A DNA stretch of 64,000 nt from NCBI RefSeq assembly GCF_026072635.1, contig NZ_AP023081.1:4646501-4710500 (forward strand), in the 5' to 3' direction. Both the position numbers and the translations under genes were made by a program. The DNA comes from Pseudomonas solani. Lineage in GTDB: Bacteria; Pseudomonadota; Gammaproteobacteria; Pseudomonadales; Pseudomonadaceae. The notes under the pieces are model-generated. The model was not told where the DNA came from and searched no databases. It saw only the letters and a list, made by a program, of their open reading frames with translations. Shown piece by piece: positions 56,824 through 64,000 of this stretch (positions are counted from its first letter, which is position 1; each line of letters begins with the position of its first letter).

Positions 56824-57450
56824 TCAGCGCGAGATCAGCGCCGCCGTCCCCGCTGCGCCGAACAGCCCGGCGCTGACGCGGTTGAACCAGGCCTGGCCCT
56901 GGCCGGAACGCAGGTAGCGGGCGGCGGCGTGGGCGCTGAGGCCGTAGAAGAGCTTGCAGGCGAGGTCCAGCACGGCCCAGGTGGCGATCATCACCGAGAG
57001 CTGGCCCAGCAGCGGGCGGTCGGCGCTGATGAACTGGGGCAGGAAGGCGGCGAAGAAGAGGATGTCCTTGGGGTTGCTGGCGGCGAGGCCGAAGGCTTTC
57101 CAGTAGAGGGCGCGGAAGCCCGGGTTGACCGGTTGCTCCTCGGTCGCCACCGGTTTGGCGGCGTTGCGCGATTGCTTCCAGCTTTGCCAGGCGAGGTAGA
57201 AGAGGTAGAGCGCGCCCACCAGCTTGAGTGCGCTGAACAGTTGCTCGGAGGCCAGCAGCAGGGCGCCGAGGCCGAGCGCGGAGGCGGCGAGCAGCCCGGT
57301 GGCGGCGCTGACGCCACCGAGGAAGGCGGGCAGAGAGCGGCGGATGCCGTAGTTGAGGCTGTTGCTGACCATCAGCAGGGACAGGGGGCCGGGGATCAGG
57401 ATCACCACCAGCGCGGCGCTGCTGAACAGCAGCCAGGTTTCCAGGCTCAT
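56824..57450 (-). CDS. LysE/RhtB-family amino-acid exporter
   Basis: This 208-residue membrane protein has about six helices and LysE-type motifs (VVILIPGPLSLLMVSNSLNYG, GLAASNPKDILFFAAFLPQF, ALYLFYLAWQSWKQS). Members export amino acids or related compounds; the substrate is unknown here. It lies between dctP and azgA on the same strand but is separated from azgA by a terminator. Confidence 0.88.
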   Translation of the reverse strand: MSLETWLLFSSAALVVILIPGPLSLLMVSNSLNYGIRRSLPAFLGGVSAATGLLAASALGLGALLLASEQLFSALKLVGALYLFYLAWQSWKQSRNAAKPVATEEQPVNPGFRALYWKAFGLAASNPKDILFFAAFLPQFISADRPLLGQLSVMIATWAVLDLACKLFYGLSAHAAARYLRSGQGQAWFNRVSAGLFGAAGTAALISR

Positions 57451-57472
57451 TCGCTCGTCTCCGGGAAATGAA

Positions 57473-57502
57473 AAGGCCCTGGCGCTTCAGCGCCAGGGCC
57501 TT
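57473..57502 (-). terminator. Intrinsic terminator after azgA
   Basis: On the minus strand a 13-bp perfect stem (AAGGCCCTGGCGC and complement) with a 4-base loop is followed by TT then CATTT. The stem is unusually strong and lies 20 bp past the permease stop. Confidence 0.8.
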
Positions 57503-57521
57503 GGGGTGTTGCGGGGCGAGC

Positions 57522-58871
57522 TTACAGGAAAATGAACTTGGCGACGAAGATGGCGCAAAGTGCATACAGGCTGGGCGATACCTCGCGGTATTTGCCAGTG
57601 CAGGCCTTCATCACCACATAGGTCACGAAGCCCAGGGCGATACCGTCGGCGACCGAGAAGGTCAGCGGCATCATGATGACGGTGACGATCGCGGGGATGG
57701 TTTCGGTGTGTTCGTCCCAGTCGATGTGAGCCATGCCGCCCATCATCAGCATGGCGACGTAGATCAGCGCGCCGGAGGTGGCGTACGCAGGGATCATGCC
57801 GGCCAGCGGGGCGAAGAACATGGCGGCGACGAAGAGGATGCCGACGGTGACGGCGGTCAGACCGGTGCGGCCGCCTGCGGCGACGCCCGCGGCGCTTTCC
57901 ACGTAGCTGGTGACCGGCGGTACGCCGAGCACGCCGCCGAACACGCTGGAGGCGCTATCGGCCTTCATGGCTTTCGACAGGTTCTCGATGCGGCCGTCTT
58001 CCTTCACCAGGTTCGCGCGCTGGGCCACGCCCATCAGGGTGCCGGCGGTGTCGAACATGTGCACGAAGAGGAAGGCCAGGATCACGCTGATCATGGTCAC
58101 GTCGAACGCGCCGGTGATGTCCATCGCCATGAAGGTGGGCGCCAGGCTCGGCGGCATGGAGAAGACGCCGCCGAACTTGACGATGCCCAGGCCGACGCCG
58201 ATCAGGGTGACGGTGAGGATGCTGATCAGGATGCCGCCGAACACGCGGCGATATTCCAGGACCGCGATCATCAGGAAGCAGATGGCGGCCAGCAGGGGAG
58301 CGGGGGAGGTCAGGTCACCGATGTGCACCAGGGTGCTGGAGTTCGGTACCACGATGCCGGCGGTCTTCAGGCCGATGAGCCCGAGGAACAATCCGACCCC
58401 CGCGCCCATGGCGAAGCGCAGGCTGCTGGGGATGCTGTTGAGCAGCCATTCGCGGATGCGCGAGAAGGTCAGGATCATGAACAGCACGCCGGACAGGAAC
58501 ACCGCGCCGAGGGCGATCTGCCAGCTGTAGCCCATGGTGTTGACCACGGTGTAGGTGAAGAAGGCGTTGAGGCCCATGCCCGGTGCCAGGCCGACCGGCC
58601 AGTTGGCGTAGAGGCCCATCAGGAAGCAGCCGAATGCCGCGGCCAGGCAGGTGGCCACGAATGCCGCACCGTGATCGATGCCGGCGTCCGCCATGATGTT
58701 GGGGTTTACGAAGATGATGTAGGCCATGGTGATGAAGGTGGTGAGGCCGGCGGCCAGCTCGGTTCTCACGGTGGTGCGGTGTTCGGTCAGCTTGAAGAGG
58801 CGTTCAAGCAGGCCTTTGGCGGGAGGGCTCGCAGCATACGTTCCTTGTTCTTGTTGTTTGGTGCTTTCCAC
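57522..58871 (-). CDS. Guanine/hypoxanthine permease (AzgA/PbuG type)
   Basis: This 449-residue protein has about 13 membrane segments of the AzgA-like NCS2 branch. Visible motifs include TELAAGLTTFITMAYIIFVNP, GLAPGMGLNAFFTYTVV and FLFVHMFDTAGTLMGVAQRAN. Bacterial members carry adenine, guanine and hypoxanthine. The promoter region holds a TTGTGTACAA operator between -35 and -10. Its proximity to guaD fits guanine or hypoxanthine uptake for the catabolic route. Confidence 0.93.
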   Translation of the reverse strand: MESTKQQEQGTYAASPPAKGLLERLFKLTEHRTTVRTELAAGLTTFITMAYIIFVNPNIMADAGIDHGAAFVATCLAAAFGCFLMGLYANWPVGLAPGMGLNAFFTYTVVNTMGYSWQIALGAVFLSGVLFMILTFSRIREWLLNSIPSSLRFAMGAGVGLFLGLIGLKTAGIVVPNSSTLVHIGDLTSPAPLLAAICFLMIAVLEYRRVFGGILISILTVTLIGVGLGIVKFGGVFSMPPSLAPTFMAMDITGAFDVTMISVILAFLFVHMFDTAGTLMGVAQRANLVKEDGRIENLSKAMKADSASSVFGGVLGVPPVTSYVESAAGVAAGGRTGLTAVTVGILFVAAMFFAPLAGMIPAYATSGALIYVAMLMMGGMAHIDWDEHTETIPAIVTVIMMPLTFSVADGIALGFVTYVVMKACTGKYREVSPSLYALCAIFVAKFIFL

Positions 58872-59014
58872 AGCAGGTACCTCTCATTTAGTTGTTTTTA
58901 GCTGTTTCGGCCGGCTGGTTACCTGGGTCCCTTGCGCAGCGAAAAGCCTGAGGTTTGGTGCCTCACGGGGCAGTGCGAGTTTTCTGACTTTTGGGTCAAA
59001 AAGTACGCAGTCGG

Positions 59015-59042
59015 ATTATGTGTTTGTGTACAAAAAAGTCAA
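59015..59042 (-). promoter_or_regulatory. azgA promoter with operator in the spacer
   Basis: On the minus strand TTGACT (59037-59042), a 16-bp spacer and CATAAT (59015-59020) form a sigma70-like promoter. The operator TTGTGTACAA (59024-59033, plus-strand reading) sits in the spacer. Otherwise the 321-bp gap 58872-59192 has no gene that I can see. Confidence 0.7.
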
Positions 59043-59192
59043 TTAATGTTTGTCGGCTTGTGTGCAGCTTTTTGGGGGCATAGACTGCGCGTGCTGGACT
59101 GACCGGTAAGACCACAACAACAAAGCCTCCGGATCTCGCACAAGGGCGTAGCCACGCCAGCGCTCCGGGGGCACCGCAACGGAGATTCCCCC

Positions 59193-60497
59193 ATGCTCAA
59201 GTGGTGCTCGCGCTCGATATTCCTGCAGGTCGTCATCGGCCTGGTCATCGGTATCCTCTGCGGTATCGGCTTCCCCGAGTTCTCCGCGCAGCTCAAGCCC
59301 TTGGGCGACGGCTTCATCAAGCTGATCAAGATGCTCATCGCGCTGATCGTGTTCTGCGTGGTGGTGAGCGGCATTTCCGGGGCGGGTGACCTGAAGAAGG
59401 TCGGCCGCATCGGCTTCAAGGCGGTGGTGTATTTCGAGGTGCTGACCACGGTGGCGCTGCTGATCGGCCTGCTGGTGGCCTATGGCGGCGGGCTGGGCGT
59501 GGGCGCCAATATCGACCTCGGCCAGTTGCCGGCCGGAGACGCTGCGCTCTACACCTCGCGCACCGGCGACCTGCACGGGCCGGTGGACTTCGTCATGGGG
59601 CTGATCCCGGCCTCCGTCGTCGGCGCCTTCGCCAGCAACGACATTCTCCAGGTGCTGCTGTTCTCGGTGCTGTTCGGCTGTGCGCTGAACCAGGTGGGCG
59701 AGGCCGCCTCGGGCGTGGCCCGGCTGATCAACGAGATGAGCCATGTGATCTTCCGCATCATGGGCATGATCGTGCGCCTGGCGCCCATCGGCGTGTTCGG
59801 CGCCATCGCCTTCACCACCAGCAAGTACGGCGTGGATTCGCTGCGCCACCTGGGCGGGCTGGTGGTGGTGTTCTACGCCACCTGCGCGGTGTTCGTGCTG
59901 CTGGTACTGGGCACCGTGCTGCGGGTTTCCGGGCTGCGCCTGTGGCCGTTCCTCGGCTACCTGCGCGAGGAATTGCTGATCGTCCTCGGCACCGCCTCCT
60001 CGGATGCGGTGCTGCCGCAGATCATGCGCAAGCTGGAGCACCTGGGCATCCGCAGCTCCACGGTGGGCCTGGTGATCCCCACCGGCTATTCCTTCAACCT
60101 GGACGGCTTCTCCATCTACCTGACCCTGGCCATCGTCTTCATCGCCCATGCCACCGGAACGCCGCTGGCGATGAATGACCTGATCACCATCCTGCTGGTG
60201 TCCCTGGTGACCTCCAAGGGCGCCCACGGCATTCCAGGTTCGGCCCTGGTGATCCTGGCCGCCACGCTCGCGGCCGTACCGGCCATACCCGTTGTAGGCC
60301 TGGTGCTGGTGTTGTCGGTGGACTGGTTCATGGGCATCGGCCGGGCGCTGACCAACCTGATCGGCAACTGCATCGCCACCGTGGCCATCGCCCGCTGGGA
60401 GAAGGACATCGACCTGGGCCGCGCCCGCAGCGTGCTGGCCGGCGAACAGGGTTTCGCCTTCAAGGATCGCAGTGGTGTGAGTACCACGGCGGATTGA
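59193..60497 (+). CDS. Dicarboxylate:cation symporter (DctA family)
   Basis: This 434-residue protein has about eight helices plus re-entrant hairpins of the DAACS family. Motifs include LIKMLIALIVFCVVVSGI, ELLIVLGTASSDAVLPQIM, GYSFNLDGFSIYLTLAIVF and the C-terminal region NLIGNCIATVAIARWE. It is a likely sodium or proton symporter for C4-dicarboxylates. Its gene is separated from the FCD regulator by 73 bp and probably under its control. Confidence 0.93.
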   Translation: MLKWCSRSIFLQVVIGLVIGILCGIGFPEFSAQLKPLGDGFIKLIKMLIALIVFCVVVSGISGAGDLKKVGRIGFKAVVYFEVLTTVALLIGLLVAYGGGLGVGANIDLGQLPAGDAALYTSRTGDLHGPVDFVMGLIPASVVGAFASNDILQVLLFSVLFGCALNQVGEAASGVARLINEMSHVIFRIMGMIVRLAPIGVFGAIAFTTSKYGVDSLRHLGGLVVVFYATCAVFVLLVLGTVLRVSGLRLWPFLGYLREELLIVLGTASSDAVLPQIMRKLEHLGIRSSTVGLVIPTGYSFNLDGFSIYLTLAIVFIAHATGTPLAMNDLITILLVSLVTSKGAHGIPGSALVILAATLAAVPAIPVVGLVLVLSVDWFMGIGRALTNLIGNCIATVAIARWEKDIDLGRARSVLAGEQGFAFKDRSGVSTTAD

Positions 60498-60570
60498 GAA
60501 CGGTGCTGGCGGGCTGCATGATGCTGCGGCCCGATCCGGCTCGGCCTGGTTTCACAAGGAGGAAATCACA

Positions 60571-61269
60571 GTGAACAGCTCATCGACCCTGGTGGGTTCC
60601 ATCGTCCAGTCCCTGCGCGAGTCCATCGAGCAGGGGCGCTGGCCCGTCGGCGAGATGCTCCCGGGCCAGCGAGAGCTGGCCGAGCAACTGGGCATAAGCC
60701 GGCCCTGCCTGCGCGAGGCGGTAACGGTGCTGGAAACCCTCGGCATGGTCCGCTCGCTGCCCGGCAAGGGCGTGCAGGTGCTGGGGCGGGAGGCGACAGG
60801 GCACGCCATCACGGCGCCCCGGGACCACAGCATCGAGGATGTGATCCAGCTGCGCTATGCGCTGGAACCCTTCATCGTCGGCCTGGTGGCGCAATCCATC
60901 GCATCAAGCGACCTCGACCGCCTGCGCCTGCGCCTGATGGACCTGCGCGATGCCGCCGAGGATGACGACATGGATGCCTTCGTCGAAGCCTATATAGGCT
61001 TCCATCAATTGCTCGGCTCGCTGACCACCAACCCCATCTTCCAGTCCCTGGTGACCCAGGCGGGTGACGCCCTGGCCCGCAGCGATGCCTTGCTGCGCCA
61101 GCGCGGTGACGAGTTGCAGGAGCGGGTGCGCGAACACGAGGCGCTGGTGCAGGCCATCCGTCGACGGGACAGCCTGCTGGCGTCCTCGCTGATGCGTGAC
61201 CATCTGGTGAGCGAGGGGCGGCGCATGGGGTTGCGCCTGGAGCTACCGGAGGGCTCCAGGGCCCTGTAG
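60571..61269 (+). CDS. FCD-type GntR regulator (FadR/LldR-like)
   Basis: This 232-residue protein has an N-terminal winged HTH (LGISRPCLREAVTVLETLGMVRSLPGKGVQVL) and an FCD ligand-binding domain (RYALEPFIVGLVAQSI, FHQLLGSLTTNPIF, HEALVQAIRRRDSLLASSLMRDHL). The GTG start at 60571 has an AAGGAGGAAATCA site. It follows the dicarboxylate symporter gene and most likely senses an organic acid for it. A role in purine genes is less likely. Confidence 0.9.
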   Translation: MNSSSTLVGSIVQSLRESIEQGRWPVGEMLPGQRELAEQLGISRPCLREAVTVLETLGMVRSLPGKGVQVLGREATGHAITAPRDHSIEDVIQLRYALEPFIVGLVAQSIASSDLDRLRLRLMDLRDAAEDDDMDAFVEAYIGFHQLLGSLTTNPIFQSLVTQAGDALARSDALLRQRGDELQERVREHEALVQAIRRRDSLLASSLMRDHLVSEGRRMGLRLELPEGSRAL

Positions 61270-61311
61270 AGGTGAGGTTGAGCGGAGCGGCACTGCTTTT
61301 GTTCGGTCAGA

Positions 61312-61321
61312 TTGTGTACAA
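61312..61321. promoter_or_regulatory. TTGTGTACAA operator upstream of the GntR regulator
   Basis: The site is identical to that at hiuH and azgA. It overlaps a possible -10 (TACAAT, 61317-61322) and lies 107 bp before the regulator start at 61429, suggesting autoregulation. Confidence 0.62.
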
Positions 61322-61428
61322 TGCGCACATTTTTCCGAGGCTTTCCCCGCCGGAGGCTGGCAATACGATGCCGACTCGGCGTAGTGTCAGCCCTATTGCC
61401 GCTTTCGAAACCTTCTACGTGGGCCCCC

Positions 61429-62199
61429 ATGAACGACGTTGAACACAGTTTGAAGAAGCCGCCGCGTGCCGCCAAAGGCACGCGCAATGGCACCCAGGAC
61501 GAAGTCGTCTACGCACACATCTTCGAAGCCATCCTCGAACAGCGCCTGGCCCCGGCCACCAAGCTGAGCGAAGAAGCCCTGGGTGAGATCTTCGGCGTCA
61601 GCCGCACCATCATCCGTCGCGCCCTGTCGCGCCTCGCCCATGAAGGCGTGGTGCTGCTGCGTCCCAACCGTGGTGCCGTCGTGGCCAGCCCCGGTGCCGA
61701 GGAGGCGCGGCAGATCTTCTATGCCCGTCGCATGATCGAGCGCGCCATCACCGAACTGGCCTGCGTCAACGCCACCCCCGAACAGATCGCCGGCCTGCGC
61801 CAGATGGTCATCGAGGAGCGCGAATGCTTCGCCCGTGGTGACCGCGGCATGGGCATCCGCCTGTCCGGCGAGTTCCATCTGAAACTGGCCGAGGCCGCCG
61901 GCAACTTCACCCTGCTGGGCTTCCTGCGCAGCCTGATCTCGCAGACCTCGCTGATCATCGCCCTCTACGAGAGCAACAGCCGCACCCACTGCTCGGACGA
62001 GGAGCATGACAAGGTCATCGACGCCATCGAGTCGCACAACGTCGAGGTCGCGGTCGACCTGATGATGCGCCACATGGACAGCGTCGACGCCAAGCTCAAC
62101 CTCGAAGGCGAGACCGCCTCCGATGACCTGCACGCGGTGTTCTCGCACCTGCTGCAGAGCAAGAAGAAAAGCACCCGCGCCACCTCGCGCAGCGCCTGA
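61429..62199 (+). CDS. FCD-type GntR regulator next to guaD
   Basis: This protein of 256 residues has a winged HTH (LAPATKLSEEALGEIFGVSRTIIRRALSRLAHEGVVLLRPNRGAVV) and an FCD domain (YARRMIERAITELACVN, FHLKLAEAAGNFTLLGFL, DEEHDKVIDAIESHNVEVAVDLMMRHM). The ATG at 61429 (MNDVEHSLKK) gives a sensible length; the longer reading would begin within the operator. Its own upstream operator and position beside guaD make it the best candidate regulator of the purine/glyoxylate regulon. Ligand unknown. Confidence 0.88.
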   Translation: MNDVEHSLKKPPRAAKGTRNGTQDEVVYAHIFEAILEQRLAPATKLSEEALGEIFGVSRTIIRRALSRLAHEGVVLLRPNRGAVVASPGAEEARQIFYARRMIERAITELACVNATPEQIAGLRQMVIEERECFARGDRGMGIRLSGEFHLKLAEAAGNFTLLGFLRSLISQTSLIIALYESNSRTHCSDEEHDKVIDAIESHNVEVAVDLMMRHMDSVDAKLNLEGETASDDLHAVFSHLLQSKKKSTRATSRSA

Positions 62200-62216
62200 G
62201 CCTGGTGCAATGAAGA

Positions 62217-62240
62217 AGCCCCGCAATGCGGGGCTTTTTT
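62217..62240 (+). terminator. Intrinsic terminator after the GntR gene
   Basis: Stem AGCCCCGC / GCGGGGCT (62217-62224 and 62228-62235), loop AAT, followed by a T-run. Confidence 0.9.
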
Positions 62241-62263
62241 GTGGGCGGGTGGTTTGGGTGAGG

Positions 62264-62674
62264 CGGGTAGGTCGGGTGCAACCCGACGGCCTGGCGCAAC
62301 GGCCACCGGCTTCTGTGGGAGCGGCTTCAGCCGCGAAAAAAGGGGACAGGTTGCTGGCCTGATCGCGAATGAATTCGCTTCCATGGGGCGGGCATGCGTG
62401 TGGGCTGGAAGGTCGCTTGGTGGATGAAAAGAGCGCCATCCACCCTACACACCGGTCCGCTCCGTAGGGCGGGTGAAACCCGCGTGGTTCCAAGCAAGAG
62501 CCCGGGTTGCACCCGACCTACCACGGCACGGCGCCGTAGGTTGGCGCCGAGCGTAGCGAGGCCCAACGCAGCGATGTTGGCGGCGTTGCAGGTGCTTCCC
62601 GTGGGAGCGGCTTCAGCCGCGAAAGATCCACTGCGTGTGGCCGGATATCCCATCGCGAATGAATTCGCTCCCAT
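62264..62674. repeat. Cluster of REP-like intergenic repeats
   Basis: The 543-bp gap 62200-62742 holds no gene but several repeats. Two copies of GTGGGAGCGGCTTCAGCCGCGAA (62315-62336 and 62601-62623) are each followed by an inverted partner TCGCGAATGAATTCGCT(T/C)CCA (62363-62383, 62653-62673), a REP doublet arrangement. GTCGGGTGCAACCCGAC-type palindromes occur near 62268-62286 and 62503-62522, and CCGAGCGTAGCGAGGCCC near 62548. Such elements are common in Pseudomonas. Confidence 0.82.
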
Positions 62675-62700
62675 GGGCTGCGCAAAGGCGGTGCACAAAG

Positions 62701-62728
62701 AAAAAGCCCCGCATGGGCGGGGCTTTTT
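62701..62728. terminator. Bidirectional intrinsic terminator after guaD
   Basis: Stem AAAAAGCCCCGC / GCGGGGCTTTTT (62701-62712 and 62717-62728) with loop ATGG. On the minus strand it ends guaD. Confidence 0.9.
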
Positions 62729-62742
62729 GAGGGGGCGCTGGA

Positions 62743-64000
62743 TCAGTCGCGTTTGTGCACGGAGCGGCCGGCTGCGAAGGTTTCCTTCACGGTGCGGTCG
62801 TCGCCGAGGATGGTCAGCGCGAAGAGCTTCTCTTCGATGGTCTTGGCCTGCTGCATGCGGTAGGCGATCAGCGGAGTGGCCTGGTAGTCGAGGACCACGA
62901 AGTCCGCGTCCTTGCCGCTGGCGAAGTTACCGATCTTGTCGTCCAGGTACAGCGCGCGGGCGCCGCCCAGGGTGGCCAGGTACAGGGATTTGAACGGGTC
63001 GAGCTTCTTTCCCTGCAACTGCATGACCTTGTAGGCCTCGTTCAGCGATTGCAGTTGGGAGAAGCTGGTGCCGGCGCCGACGTCGGTGCCCAGGCCCACG
63101 CGCACGCCATGCGCTTCCAGCTTCTGCAGGTCGAACAGGCCGCTGCCCAGGAACAGGTTGGAGGTGGGGCAGAAGGCCACGGCCGAGCCGGTTTCCGCCA
63201 GGCGCTTGCACTCGTCGTCGCAGACGTGGACGCCGTGGGCGAAGACCGCGCGCGGGCCGATCAGCTTGTAGTGGTCGTACACGTCCAGGTAGCCCTTGCG
63301 CTCCGGGAACAGCGACTTCACCCATTCGATCTCCGCCTTGTTCTCGGAGAGGTGGGTGTGCATGTACAGGTCCGGGAACTCGCCGAACAGCTTGCCGGCC
63401 AGGGTCAGTTGCTCCGGGGTGCTGGTGGGGGCGAAGCGCGGGGTCACCGCGTAGTGCAGGCGGCCCTTGCCGTGCCAGCGCTCGATCAGCTCCTTGCTGT
63501 CGGCGTAGCCGCTTTCCGGGGTGTCGGTCAGGTAGTCGGGGGCGTTGCGGTCCATCAGCACCTTGCCGGCGATCATGCGCAGGTCCAGGGCTTCGGCGGC
63601 TTCGAAGAAGGCGTCGACCGACTGCTTGTGCACGGTGCCGAACACCAGGGCAGTGGTGGTGCCGCTGCGCAGCAGTTCCTTGAGGAAGATGGCTGCCACG
63701 TCCGCCGCGTGGGCCTTGTCGGCGAAGGCTTTCTCGGTGGGGAAGGTGTAGGTGTTCAGCCAGTCCAGCAGCTGTTCGCCGTAGGAGGCGATCATGCCGG
63801 TCTGCGGGTAGTGGATGTGGGTGTCGATGAAGCCGGGGGTGATCAGGGCGTCGCGGTATTCGCGCACGTCCACGCCCTTGAGACCGGGCAGCAGGTCGGC
63901 GGCATGGCCGACGCGGGCGACCTTGCCGTCCTCGATCACCAGCACGCCGTCCTCGAAGTATTCGTAGGACTGCTCGATGCCCACCTCGGCGGGGTCGGCG
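62743..64000 (-). CDS. guaD: Guanine deaminase, N-terminus beyond the window
   Basis: The amidohydrolase deaminates guanine to xanthine. The visible C-terminal 418 residues include metal-binding FIDTHIHYPQTG, MHTHLSENKAE, VFAHGVHVCDDE and GLGTDVGAGTSF, with a normal end (AAGRSVHKRD). The frame runs to the last base (ADPAEVGIEQSYEYFEDG), so only about the first 20 residues are missing. Xanthine dehydrogenase genes often follow guaD in Pseudomonas but are outside this window. Confidence 0.95.
   Translation of the reverse strand, partial: ADPAEVGIEQSYEYFEDGVLVIEDGKVARVGHAADLLPGLKGVDVREYRDALITPGFIDTHIHYPQTGMIASYGEQLLDWLNTYTFPTEKAFADKAHAADVAAIFLKELLRSGTTTALVFGTVHKQSVDAFFEAAEALDLRMIAGKVLMDRNAPDYLTDTPESGYADSKELIERWHGKGRLHYAVTPRFAPTSTPEQLTLAGKLFGEFPDLYMHTHLSENKAEIEWVKSLFPERKGYLDVYDHYKLIGPRAVFAHGVHVCDDECKRLAETGSAVAFCPTSNLFLGSGLFDLQKLEAHGVRVGLGTDVGAGTSFSQLQSLNEAYKVMQLQGKKLDPFKSLYLATLGGARALYLDDKIGNFASGKDADFVVLDYQATPLIAYRMQQAKTIEEKLFALTILGDDRTVKETFAAGRSVHKRD

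Noticed and set aside
60571..61269. The first FCD regulator as the purine regulator
   Set aside because: It has no TTGTRTACAA site before it and follows a dicarboxylate symporter gene, so the second regulator is the better candidate, though not proven.

Overview
The window is chromosomal DNA of a Pseudomonas-type gammaproteobacterium. Base composition is GC-rich with strong third-position G/C. Gene order (cheA-cheB-motC-motD-parA-parP-cheW, then ccmABCDEFGHI, sbp, pyk-glycerate kinase-glxR-hyi-gcl, moaA, a ureide-catabolic cluster, guaD) matches, as far as I recall, one conserved stretch of the P. aeruginosa chromosome. The species cannot be named from the sequence. I see no tRNA, rRNA, CRISPR array, IS element or phage.

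Layout: (1) 1-6782, the end of the flagellar/chemotaxis locus (cheA truncated by the window edge). (2) 6902-9233, a rhodanese and, on the opposite strand, a FliK-like protein with a stand-alone FlhB C-terminal domain. (3) 9384-16428, the cytochrome c maturation operon, interrupted between ccmB and ccmC by a 142-bp palindromic repeat. (4) 16454-21118, a lipoprotein, a DUF4124 protein, sulfate-binding protein, HD protein, potassium channel and urea transporter. (5) 21241-28414, glyoxylate-to-pyruvate genes with a divergent GlcG-like gene. (6) 28576-34911, an RtcB homologue, a RutR-type TetR regulator, MoaA, an 8-oxoguanine deaminase-type amidohydrolase, a binding protein and a PA2169-like protein. 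(7) 34994-43321, urate and allantoin catabolism with permease and porin. (8) 43602-53466, a contact-dependent-inhibition (CdiB-CdiA-CdiI) island with a decayed orphan immunity-like gene. (9) 53557-57450, a TRAP transporter and a LysE exporter. (10) 57522-64000, a purine permease, a dicarboxylate symporter, two FCD-type GntR regulators and guaD (truncated by the window edge).

Functionally, regions 5-7 and 10 form nearly a complete purine route. AzgA, the xanthine/urate permease and the porin import purines; GuaD makes xanthine (xanthine dehydrogenase is not in the window). PuuD, HiuH and UraD take urate to allantoin; PuuE, Alc and AllA take it to glyoxylate plus urea; Gcl, Hyi, GlxR, glycerate kinase and Pyk take glyoxylate to pyruvate. 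MoaA could supply molybdopterin for xanthine dehydrogenase, and the Ccm system could mature the cytochrome c domain of PuuD. Near-identical palindromes of the form TTGTRTACAA sit upstream of gcl, the GlcG-like gene, moaA, puuE, hiuH, azgA, the GntR regulator next to guaD, and (variant) the porin. This suggests one FCD/GntR regulator controls the pathway.

Caution: eight genes (motC, parP, fliK, ccmC, ccmI, the DUF4124 gene, cdiA, dctP) carry nine apparent single-base deletions in total, all in short G or C runs. They look like sequencing errors, so I annotate these genes as one CDS each.
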